In this document: positions 35,814 to 42,324 of the stretch, one piece after another | How positions within the stretch are numbered: the first letter of the stretch is position 1 | Layout: each line of letters opens with the position of its first letter | DNA from: an uncultured Sphaerochaeta sp. | GTDB lineage: Bacteria; Spirochaetota; Spirochaetia; Sphaerochaetales; Sphaerochaetaceae | Assembly: GCF_963676285.1 (NCBI RefSeq) | Contig: NZ_OY781063.1 | Span: 434,001 to 498,000, forward strand | Reading direction: 5' to 3' | Length of the DNA: 64,000 bases | Program-made: the position numbers and the translations under genes | The notes under the pieces: generated by a model | Database searches by the model: none | Seen by the model: the letters and a program-made list of their open reading frames with translations, nothing else | Told to the model about the DNA's origin: nothing

Positions 35814-37008
35814 GCTTTTGCCTCCTTTTAATGAGTACACTGATTCCTCCGACGACAAGGAATATAAGCAGGGAATTACTCACGTCAAGGAGAAATGCTT
35901 GCATCAGAAAGTACAACACAACACCTAGACCCCAGAGCACCATGTTTGAAAGGTTCCAGCGGTTTGACTGTGCAGAAGGTCTGTGGAGGATGAAGTAATC
36001 TACGAACAATAGTGCATACAGGGGAGAGAAGATGGCTCCAATGAGATATAGAAACGGTTCAATGGTATCCATCGGCAGCAGGAGGGCGATGAGCAGGCTG
36101 ATAAACGTAAAGAGTAAGGAAAGTACCTTTCCGTGATTCAACGGCCAGATATTCATGAAACTATCACTCGCTGAATATACATCCAGGTAGGTGGTGGTTA
36201 CGGTCGAGAAAAATACAATGAAAAGCGAAGCCAACCCAAACCCAGAAATTGTCAGCATCAATGCAATATCAGAACTCCCGGTAGCAAGGGATAACCCCAA
36301 CCCCAATGCAAACATACAGCTTCCTACAACCGAATATCCAACGGCACTCCAAAACGGCCCCCTTCTCGTCTGCCTGGCATGTTGGGTGTAATCTCCTATC
36401 AAGGGTAGCCAAGAGAGACACATCGCGATATTCACCTCTACTCCCTGCCAAAAGGTAACCGTCGGCCACGCTCCTTCTAATGTATTGATGGAAAGATCAC
36501 GTATGAGCCGATATCCCATCACCAGGCTCAACAGTAGCAACAAAACCACCACCAGACCATTGAGTTGTGCATGTTGACGCGATATGAACAGCAACCAGAT
36601 TGAAATACACAATGCAATACCGATCATCCAGAGGTTGGGATTGCTGTATCCATACAGCGTTGTGGTTATTTGGTTAAGGACCCGGGAGCCCTGCAGCATC
36701 ATGATGGATGTCCATCCAATCAACTGAAGGATATTGAAACCTGAGAAAACATACGATCCATAGATTCCAAATGAGTAACGGGTCGATTCCATCGCTGAAG
36801 TTCGTAAGGAGCTGCTCATGATAGCGGCAAGATACAACAGGACACCCCCGATCATGTGACCAAGGAGAATAGCCACCAGTCCGGATGACATACCGAGGGA
36901 AGCCAGTACACTTCCAGAAAGCATCTCGGCAACAGAAATTGCTGCCCCTGCCCAGATGAGGAACAAGGAACGGCTCGAAAAACCTTTAGTAGGAGTGTCA
37001 TTTGACAT
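35806..37008 (-). CDS. cytX: hydroxymethylpyrimidine transporter, CytX-like
   Basis: The 400-residue protein has about twelve hydrophobic segments and belongs to the purine-cytosine permease (NCS1) family: FLIWAGAAISVAEMLSGS, LAALGMSSG-like text, STRYSFGIYGSYVFSGFNILQLIGWTSIM and PLIGDYTQHARQ. The CytX branch is known from comparative genomics to sit under TPP riboswitches and to import HMP or related pyrimidines. Its position between thiM and thiE agrees. It overlaps thiM by 11 bp. Confidence 0.87.
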   Translation of the reverse strand: MSNDTPTKGFSSRSLFLIWAGAAISVAEMLSGSVLASLGMSSGLVAILLGHMIGGVLLYLAAIMSSSLRTSAMESTRYSFGIYGSYVFSGFNILQLIGWTSIMMLQGSRVLNQITTTLYGYSNPNLWMIGIALCISIWLLFISRQHAQLNGLVVVLLLLLSLVMGYRLIRDLSINTLEGAWPTVTFWQGVEVNIAMCLSWLPLIGDYTQHARQTRRGPFWSAVGYSVVGSCMFALGLGLSLATGSSDIALMLTISGFGLASLFIVFFSTVTTTYLDVYSASDSFMNIWPLNHGKVLSLLFTFISLLIALLLPMDTIEPFLYLIGAIFSPLYALLFVDYFILHRPSAQSNRWNLSNMVLWGLGVVLYFLMQAFLLDVSNSLLIFLVVGGISVLIKRRQKHV

Positions 37009-37822
37009 GAAAGGCCCCCTTTTGCATCAGGAGAGGACCATCAAGGGTACTGAGATGGTCAAATAAGGCAGCATGGAAACTTCCCAAACCTGCATGCACG
37101 CTTGCCAGCTCTCCGGCAATACCCATACCAAGAAGAGCTGTAACTGTAGCTGAGAAATAGTCATCGGTTACTGCGCAACAGGTACCGACCATCGCAGTAC
37201 TCATACATCCAGTTCCTGTAATCTGGGTCAGATCAGGATGTCCATTTTCAATAATTGCTATGGATATGCCATCCGATACGATGTCAATCTTTCCGGTGAT
37301 GGCAATAATACATCCAAGTTTCCGGGAAAGATTCCAAGCAATTTTCTTGGTTTGTTCAACCTGTCCGGAACCGTCGCAGCCAGCAGAATCAACCCCCAAG
37401 GTATGACTACTCATCTGGGCAACACTTCTAATCTCTGAAAGATTTCCCCGTATCACAGTGGGAACAAGGTCGGAGATCAAGCTTTGTATGGTATTTGTCC
37501 TATAGGAGGAAGCTCCCGCTCCTACCGGATCGAGAATGATGGGGATACCATGGTCTCGTGCAATTCGAGCAGCTAGGAACATCGAGGAACGTGTTCGATC
37601 ATTAAGGGTCCCGATATTTATGACCAAAGCATTGCTCAAGCAAACAATATCTTCCAGCTCCTGTTCAGCATCCGCCATAATGGGAGAACCTCCCATAGCA
37701 AGGACTACGTTGGCACAATCCTGTACCGTGACGTAATTGGTAATCTGATGAATGATTGGCTTCCTCTCACGTATTGCCAGCAGTATCTCTGTACTATTTG
37801 AGTACATCTGTTTCGTATCCAT
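36998..37822 (-). CDS. thiM: hydroxyethylthiazole kinase
   Basis: The ATG at 37822 follows GGAGGGG and gives 274 residues; the frame is open further but that part overlaps thiD. Motifs: PIIHQITNYVTVQDCANVVLAMGGSP, VINIGTLND, PIILDPVGAGASSYRT, VIRGNLSEIRSV and ITGTGCMSTA. It phosphorylates salvaged 4-methyl-5-hydroxyethylthiazole. With ThiD and CytX it makes a salvage set without de novo genes in this operon. Confidence 0.95.
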   Translation of the reverse strand: MDTKQMYSNSTEILLAIRERKPIIHQITNYVTVQDCANVVLAMGGSPIMADAEQELEDIVCLSNALVINIGTLNDRTRSSMFLAARIARDHGIPIILDPVGAGASSYRTNTIQSLISDLVPTVIRGNLSEIRSVAQMSSHTLGVDSAGCDGSGQVEQTKKIAWNLSRKLGCIIAITGKIDIVSDGISIAIIENGHPDLTQITGTGCMSTAMVGTCCAVTDDYFSATVTALLGMGIAGELASVHAGLGSFHAALFDHLSTLDGPLLMQKGAFHVK

Positions 37823-37836
37823 GATCTTGCCCCTCC

Positions 37837-38637
37837 TTATCGGGATAATCCATTCTTGTAGAGATCGTAAAAATGATGTGTGGGACCGCAACCCTTCCCC
37901 AAATACAGCGCGTGCTCAATGGCCATGGTCACATACGCCTTTGCTCCTTCAACCGCTTTTTCGATAGGCTTACCCAATGCAAGGTTCGCGGCAATTGCCG
38001 ATGAAAAAGTACACCCTGTTCCATGTGTATTCTTGGTATCTATTCGTTTTGCACTGAACCACAGCATCCTGTTTCCGTCATACAGCAGATCAGCGGCATC
38101 ATCACAGCGGTGACCACCTTTGATCAGTACATAGGATGGGCCATACCCATGAATTCTAATTGCTGCTTCTTGCATATCTTCAATTGAAGTGATGTGCATA
38201 TCGGCAAGGACTTCTGCTTCCGGAATGTTAGGTGTTACCACATCTGCGTACGGTAAGACCAGATCAGCCAATATCTGTGCCAAGCTGGAATCCATGAGGG
38301 CGAATCCGTTTTTTGCTATCATTACAGGATCCAGAACGATGTTTCTGGGTTTCCTCTCCTTCAGTTCCTTGGCGACTGTTTTCATGACCAACTGGGATGG
38401 AAGCATTCCTATTTTCACTGCATCTACACGGATGTCCTCAAAAACTGCCTGTAGCTGCCCAGCTATCAATGTTGAAGAAACGTTTTGTGCTCCTATCACC
38501 CGTTGGGTGTTCTCTGCGACTACAGAGACAATGACGCTCATTCCGTATACACCATGAGCTGCAAATGTCTTCAGGTCTGCTTGGATGCCGGCACCGCCGC
38601 TGCAATCCGAGCCCGCGATGGTCAATACATGTTTCAT
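37837..38637 (-). CDS. thiD: hydroxymethylpyrimidine (phosphate) kinase
   Basis: The 266-residue protein starts MKHVLTIAGSDCSGGAGIQADLKTFAAHGVYGMSV, the ThiD signature, and continues VDAVKIGMLPS, VLDPVMIAKNG, VTPNIPEAEVL, YVLIKGGH and NTHGTGCTFSSAIAANLA. It phosphorylates HMP to HMP-P and HMP-PP. GAGGAGGA lies 6 bp before the ATG. First gene of the operon; about 430 nt of leader with three riboswitches precede it. Confidence 0.96.
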   Translation of the reverse strand: MKHVLTIAGSDCSGGAGIQADLKTFAAHGVYGMSVIVSVVAENTQRVIGAQNVSSTLIAGQLQAVFEDIRVDAVKIGMLPSQLVMKTVAKELKERKPRNIVLDPVMIAKNGFALMDSSLAQILADLVLPYADVVTPNIPEAEVLADMHITSIEDMQEAAIRIHGYGPSYVLIKGGHRCDDAADLLYDGNRMLWFSAKRIDTKNTHGTGCTFSSAIAANLALGKPIEKAVEGAKAYVTMAIEHALYLGKGCGPTHHFYDLYKNGLSR

Positions 38638-38643
38638 CTCAAA

Positions 38644-38707
38644 TCCTCCTCATATGGTTCACTTGCTGGAAAGGACAAGTACGATCAATGATTTGGATTG
38701 ATGTATT
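38644..38707 (-). promoter_or_regulatory. expression platform of the third TPP aptamer, probably translational
   Basis: No terminator follows the third aptamer. Instead the Shine-Dalgarno GAGGAGGA (38644-38651) can pair, with two wobbles and one mismatch, with TCCTTTCC (38668-38675). That same segment can pair alternatively with GGGAAG at the aptamer 3' end (one wobble). This would allow ligand-dependent masking of the thiD start. It is a hand-made fold and remains an inference. Confidence 0.5.
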
Positions 38708-38783
38708 GCTTCCCTACGCCAGTGTTAACTGCCAGGTTCCAAGGGTCAGGTTCTACCTTCTCAACTCCGAAGAGTCCCCCCGC
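38708..38783 (-). promoter_or_regulatory. TPP riboswitch aptamer, copy C (nearest thiD)
   Basis: On the minus strand this 76-nt element has the TPP aptamer core: GGGG at the 5' side, a P3 stem ACTC-TTCG-GAGT, TGAGA, ACCCTTGGAACCTG, a P5 hairpin CAGT-TAAC-ACTG and the terminal GCGTAGGGA. It is identical base for base to copies A and B. The outer P1 pair is T-A, as in copy B. Confidence 0.93.
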
Positions 38784-38794
38784 ATCGCTTGTAT

Positions 38795-38820
38795 ATAAAA
38801 AAATCTCCCCGTAGGGAGAT
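38795..38820 (-). terminator. riboswitch-controlled terminator between aptamers B and C
   Basis: Minus-strand hairpin ATCTCCC-TACG-GGGAGAT (38803-38820) followed by seven T residues. Its bases TCCCTACG are an exact 8-nt complement of CGTAGGGA at the 3' end of aptamer B, so pairing there would form an antiterminator when the aptamer is empty. Confidence 0.9.
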
Positions 38821-38843
38821 GACTGTCCTGAGTGGATCCATCT

Positions 38844-38919
38844 GCTTCCCTACGCCAGTGTTAACTGCCAGGTTCCAAGGGTCAGGTTCTACCTTCTCAA
38901 CTCCGAAGAGTCCCCCCGC
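38844..38919 (-). promoter_or_regulatory. TPP riboswitch aptamer, copy B (middle)
   Basis: Identical over 76 nt to copies A and C, at exactly 136 nt from each. It feeds the terminator at 38795-38820. Confidence 0.93.
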
Positions 38920-38930
38920 ATCACTTATAA

Positions 38931-38956
38931 ATAAAAAAATCTCCCTGTAGGGAGAT
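38931..38956 (-). terminator. riboswitch-controlled terminator between aptamers A and B
   Basis: Minus-strand hairpin ATCTCCC-TACA-GGGAGAT (38939-38956) followed by seven T residues. TCCCTAC complements GTAGGGA of aptamer A, one base pair fewer than in the second terminator because the loop ends in A, not G. Confidence 0.9.
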
Positions 38957-38979
38957 GATTGTCCTGAGTGGATCTATCA

Positions 38980-39055
38980 GCTTCCCTACGCCAGTGTTAA
39001 CTGCCAGGTTCCAAGGGTCAGGTTCTACCTTCTCAACTCCGAAGAGTCCCCCCGC
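38980..39055 (-). promoter_or_regulatory. TPP riboswitch aptamer, copy A (promoter-proximal)
   Basis: Identical over 76 nt to copies B and C. The flanking P1 pair is A-T here where B and C have T-A: a compensating change that supports the stem. It begins about 10 nt after the predicted transcription start. Confidence 0.93.
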
Positions 39056-39073
39056 TTTCGTACTGCTTTAGCC

Positions 39074-39102
39074 AACATAGGAAAAATCGTGGATTATGTC
39101 AA
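39074..39102 (-). promoter_or_regulatory. thi operon promoter
   Basis: On the minus strand, a consensus TTGACA (39097-39102), a 17-bp spacer and TATGTT (39074-39079). Transcription would begin near 39067, just before aptamer A. The stretch 39103-39319 beyond it holds nothing I can identify. Confidence 0.8.
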
Positions 39103-39319
39103 CGGTATAAATACGCAATAAGTTTCCGATTTTTACCCTATTAAGTCAGAACGGACATACAACGCTGTTTAGCAGATATGACTTCGTTGTCGATATTGCT
39201 GTCTGGGAGATGCAAAGTATCAAGAATGATATCTGTTCATTCATTAATGAATTAGTAATTATTGACTCAATTGACTGGCAACTACTGAACGGACCATTCA
39301 GTATTTTGAATATCCAACG

Positions 39320-39518
39320 AAGTCCTCACTACACTCTGCAAGGACTTCGTCAGGAATCGATTATACTACTTGTATAGAGATAGCTTAAAGTTATCAGGCA
39401 ATGGTATGGATCCACCCTTCTGGGGCTTCTATTCTCCCCATCTGTATTCCGGTAAGGGTATCATAGAGTTTCTGGGTGATCGGTCCCATCTTCTCCATCC
39501 CGCTTGGCATGGTGATAA
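39320..39518. repeat. direct repeat, copy 1 (duplicated ilvE 3' end and downstream hairpin)
   Basis: 199 bp matching 40033-40231 in the same orientation with about 8 mismatches (96% identity), offset exactly 713 bp. It covers the last 41 or so codons of ilvE, the stop, and a downstream hairpin (CGAAGTCCT at 39318-39326 with AGGACTTCG at 39341-39349). Confidence 0.93.
39394..39518 (-). pseudogene. ilvE: ilvE 3'-end fragment
   Basis: This is the coding portion of the repeat. It encodes the last 40-odd residues of the aminotransferase (MPSGMEKMGPITQKLYD onward to WIHTIA) and keeps the stop codon, but has no start and no 5' part. The full gene is 713 bp away. It is a duplication scar, not a gene. 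Confidence 0.9.
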
Positions 39519-39608
39519 TGAACTCATTAGAAAAATACCAGAATAACCTTGCACAACAACCCTATACCCTGAAGTTGTAATACTACTACTCATGTTGACG
39601 GTCTATAC

Positions 39609-39740
39609 TCATCGAATCGTCCAGTCGATGACCCGTAAGCCCTCAACCCGTTTGAATTATCTGGTATTATTGGTAACCAGAATTAATCCTTGGCTCCTTG
39701 CATGACCTACAATATGGAGATCATTTACGCCGATTATGGT
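39609..39740 (-). pseudogene. vapC: vapC toxin relic
   Basis: The minus strand directly after vapB reads, in one frame, IIGVNDLHIVGHARSQG, LILVTNNTR, an in-frame TAA, then FKRVEGLRVIDWTIR and TGA. This is the C terminus of a VapC-type PIN-domain toxin, where families read NDLLIAAHA and LVTNNTREF; a GAA has become TAA. The first two thirds of the toxin, with the catalytic N-terminal aspartate, are absent. It abuts or overlaps vapB by a few bases. No functional RNase can be made. Confidence 0.87.
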
Positions 39741-39961
39741 TCTCTTTGGTATTGGGATGCCCTTTCTGCCATAAAGTCATCAGTGACACCCTCATCGGTA
39801 GGATGAAAAAATGTATCCCAAGAATTATGTATCGGTTCGAGTATCCTGGTAGTGCCAACAATCCGCACAGCGACTTTCTTCACCTGGTCTGGAAACCTTG
39901 TATCTGACGGTAACCTTACTGCTTGAGTCCTATTATTTTCAAATACAGTTCCAATCTTCAT
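39734..39961 (-). CDS. vapB: VapB-type antitoxin, solitary
   Basis: The 75-residue protein has the AbrB/MazE-fold antitoxin signature: MKIGTVFENNRTQAVRLPSD, then RFPDQVKKVAVRIVGTTRILEPIHNSWDTFF, and the toxin-binding tail DDFMAERASQ. Start at 39961 with AAGGAG 6 bp before. An inverted repeat typical of autoregulatory operators precedes it. Its cognate toxin gene is decayed, so any present function would be to regulate its own promoter or to neutralise a VapC coded elsewhere. Confidence 0.9.
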   Translation of the reverse strand: MKIGTVFENNRTQAVRLPSDTRFPDQVKKVAVRIVGTTRILEPIHNSWDTFFHPTDEGVTDDFMAERASQYQREP

Positions 39962-39980
39962 GGCACACTCCTTGTTGCTA

Positions 39981-39997
39981 TATACATGAAGTGTATA
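39981..39997 (-). promoter_or_regulatory. operator-like palindrome upstream of vapB
   Basis: TATACA-TGAAG-TGTATA: a perfect 6-bp inverted repeat, imperfectly extended on both sides, 20-36 bp before the vapB start. Antitoxins of this family repress their own promoters at such sites. Confidence 0.6.
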
Positions 39998-40032
39998 GCA
40001 AATAGGAATTTACATCACCATACAACCCAGCA

Positions 40033-40231
40033 AAGTCCTCACAATACTCTGCAAGGACTTCGTCAGGTATCGATTATACTACTTGTATAGAGATAGCTTA
40101 ATGTTCTCAGGCGATGGTATGGATCCACCCTTCTGGTGCTTCTATTCTCCCCATCTGTATTCCGGTAAGGGTATCATAGAGTTTCTGGGTGATCGGTCCC
40201 ATCTTCTCCATCCCGCTTGGCATCGTGATAA
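40033..40231. repeat. direct repeat, copy 2 (authentic ilvE 3' end)
   Basis: Parental copy of the 199-bp repeat at 39320-39518. The hairpin after the ilvE stop (AAGTCCT at 40033-40039 with AGGACTT at 40054-40060) is one or two pairs shorter than in copy 1. No T-run follows on the minus strand, so it is a poor intrinsic terminator. Confidence 0.93.
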
Positions 40232-41132
40232 CCCCACTTTCTGTAGTAACAGACCCAATGGGAGAGATAACAGCCGCAGTACCACATAAGCCTCCTTCCA
40301 CGAACTCAGAAAGCTCACTTAACGGTACCTCGCGCTCTTCTGTCTCCAGATGTAGATACTCTTTTGCGACATACATAAGTGATCTTCTGGTGATAGAAGG
40401 AAGAATGGTATCACTCTTGGGAGTTACCACCTTGTTATCCTTGGTAATGAAGATGAAGTTTGCCCCACCAGTCTCTTCAATGAACGTATGGGTTGCCGCA
40501 TCAAGATACATGTTCTCATCAAACCCATTCTTTTTCGCGTTATAGCCTGGGTACAGACTCATGGCATAGTTCAATCCTGCCTTAATATGTCCGGTCCCTC
40601 TCGGAGCTGCACGGTCATAACTGCTCACCTGCAATCTCAATGGCCTCACCCCACCCTTGAAATAGGGACCGACTGGAGTACTGAACATCCTGAAGGTATA
40701 TTCAGGAGCCGGAGCAACCCCAATAACAGGACCGCTACCAAACAAAAATGGTCTGACGTAGAGAGTGGCACCCGTACCATAAGGTGGCACATAGGCAAGG
40801 TTTGCCTTGACCAACTGGTCGAGGGCATCGATGAACCGCTCTATTGGGAAGGGAGGCATGAGAAGACGCTCAGCCGTCTCATACATACGCTCGGCATTGA
40901 GGTCAGGACGGAAGGTGACAACTCGACCATCTACAGTGGTATATGCTTTCAAACCCTCAAAGCAGGTTTGCGAATACTGCAGCACACCTGCAGACTCACT
41001 GATGCTTACATTGGCATCATCCACCATTGCTCCATCGTCCCATTTCCCATCCTTAAAACGGGAAACATACCGTTTGTCTGTCTCGATATACGTGAATCCG
41101 AGACTGGCCCAATCAATGTTCTTCTTTTCCAT
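40107..41132 (-). CDS. ilvE: branched-chain amino acid aminotransferase
   Basis: Start ATG 41132 with AAGGAAG upstream; 341 residues. Class IV PLP fold: QYSQTCFEGLKAY, RPDLNAERM, VRPFLFGSGPVIGV, PLP lysine in GTGHIKAGLNYA (Lys184), EETGGANFIF and GTAAVISPIG. The type with VRPFLFGSG is the eukaryote/gram-positive-like BCAT group. It makes Leu, Ile and Val from their keto acids. It stands alone; other ilv genes are not in view. The 3' end is duplicated 713 bp downstream. Confidence 0.95.
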   Translation of the reverse strand: MEKKNIDWASLGFTYIETDKRYVSRFKDGKWDDGAMVDDANVSISESAGVLQYSQTCFEGLKAYTTVDGRVVTFRPDLNAERMYETAERLLMPPFPIERFIDALDQLVKANLAYVPPYGTGATLYVRPFLFGSGPVIGVAPAPEYTFRMFSTPVGPYFKGGVRPLRLQVSSYDRAAPRGTGHIKAGLNYAMSLYPGYNAKKNGFDENMYLDAATHTFIEETGGANFIFITKDNKVVTPKSDTILPSITRRSLMYVAKEYLHLETEEREVPLSELSEFVEGGLCGTAAVISPIGSVTTESGVITMPSGMEKMGPITQKLYDTLTGIQMGRIEAPEGWIHTIA

Positions 41133-41360
41133 ACTTGCTTCCTTCAATCAAAGAGGGCTCAGAAGAGTCCGATTTGGGCCATTGTACTACTTCATATACA
41201 TTTCGTCTATTTATATGCAGAAAATTTGCATAAAAATCAGATTATTCTGTTTTTGGTGCTGCATCGAAGGCGAGAGATGAGTCATTAAAACTGATTATCC
41301 GGATATAAGAACTTCTCTAAATGTCACAGAGGACGCAATGAGAACATCACTTTTTCAGTA

Positions 41361-42056
41361 TTATAAATCTTCTTCACAAAGATTCTTTGGATGATTTTGC
41401 TCACCCTTTCTCCAAGGCGATCTTAGCCCATCAATATGTTCAAATAAATCTGGTTTAATCGGAGCCCACATTGGATCAAGAATGAAATCGATGCCTTCAC
41501 GTCGAGCCAACTTTGCAGCAGGTACAAAATCACTATCTCCGGAGATCAATATTATCTGGTCAACTTGTTTTTTATATGATAGAGATGCGATATCAAGACC
41601 AATTTTCATATCTACACCTTTTTGTTCGACAGACAAGGAAAAATCATGCTCATTTAATTCCGCTACTGTTTTCTTCCCCCTAAAAAGGCTCTTGATCGTA
41701 TCTGATCTTAATGCATAATAGGCCGTTGGTTCTGACAATCGTCCCAACCTAACAGCAAACTTTCGCTGTTTCTTTAGCTGATCAAGGAATTCGTTGGCCC
41801 AGCCGAAAAGATCCGTTTTACCAAAATCAATAGTTCTGTCATGGAGGGGATGAAATATCTTTTTATTAATCGGGGGACAATCGTAGTAAAATACACGATA
41901 TAATTGGCGGGAGTGAGCCCCATCTCGAGTATTGATATGTGCTCGGCAATATGTTCTTAACTCATTGGCTCGATCTATTGGGGACATTGGCCCCCAAAGC
42001 AGTTCTGCTCGCTTTCGATAAAATCCACCATCAACTAATATTGCGGTCTTTGCCAT
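41361..42056 (-). CDS. NYN-domain (LabA/DUF88-like) protein
   Basis: The 231-residue protein shows the NYN/PIN-like nuclease pattern: AILVDGGFYRKRA (first acidic residue), KGVDMKIGLDIASLSYKKQVD (second acidic group) and ILISGDSDFVPAAKLARREGID (third). NYN proteins are predicted metal-dependent RNases; this form with VDMKIGLD and SGDSDF is the LabA-like group. GGAGGG lies just before the ATG. The gene and its surroundings are AT-rich and it stands alone, which fits an accessory or mobile origin; defence-associated NYN proteins are known but nothing else here supports that. Confidence 0.85.
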   Translation of the reverse strand: MAKTAILVDGGFYRKRAELLWGPMSPIDRANELRTYCRAHINTRDGAHSRQLYRVFYYDCPPINKKIFHPLHDRTIDFGKTDLFGWANEFLDQLKKQRKFAVRLGRLSEPTAYYALRSDTIKSLFRGKKTVAELNEHDFSLSVEQKGVDMKIGLDIASLSYKKQVDQIILISGDSDFVPAAKLARREGIDFILDPMWAPIKPDLFEHIDGLRSPWRKGEQNHPKNLCEEDL

Positions 42057-42082
42057 CCACCCTCCGATAATTCAAAAGAAAA

Positions 42083-42132
42083 GCTCCCAGTCTCGGAACT
42101 TCCCTTATCGTGGGAGACTTACTACTGGGAGC
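42083..42132 (-). repeat. inverted repeat upstream of the NYN gene
   Basis: GCTCCCAGT (42083-42091) and ACTGGGAGC (42124-42132) are perfect complements 32 bp apart, with a nested TCTC/GAGA pair inside. Placed 27-76 bp before the start, in the 5' UTR or promoter. The rest of the 42057-42324 gap shows nothing recognisable. Confidence 0.6.
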
Positions 42133-42324
42133 AGGTTAATCAATATCCTACATTTAGAATAAAGTAGTCTAATTTGATTGTCAACCTTATATGTTTCATA
42201 GGATTGAACCAAACTGTCTCGAATATGAAAACTCCCACTCATACCGCAAATGAAATATTCCAGTAGGGGGAAAGCTGTGGTTTAATAAGGTTAGAGCTGG
42301 GGAAAGTATCACCAAAAGTGAAGT

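Larger units (their letters stand above)
38708..39055 (-). repeat. 136-bp tandem repeat array of TPP riboswitch units (2.6 copies)
   Basis: Two full 136-bp units (38708-38843 and 38844-38979) plus the aptamer part of a third (38980-39055). The three 76-bp aptamer parts are identical, whereas the two 60-bp terminator-containing spacers differ at about seven positions. Such an array arose by tandem duplication. Confidence 0.95.

Noticed and set aside
38708..39055. Regularly spaced repeats that could suggest a CRISPR-like array
   Set aside because: The repeat is 76 nt and its spacers are near-identical, terminator-bearing 60-mers, not unique sequences; the repeats match the TPP aptamer.
40033..40060. 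Intrinsic terminator after ilvE
   Set aside because: The stem is present in both repeat copies but no T-run follows on the minus strand.
39320..40231. An insertion sequence or composite transposon
   Set aside because: There is no transposase or integrase and the flanking repeat is a piece of ilvE, not a terminal inverted repeat.
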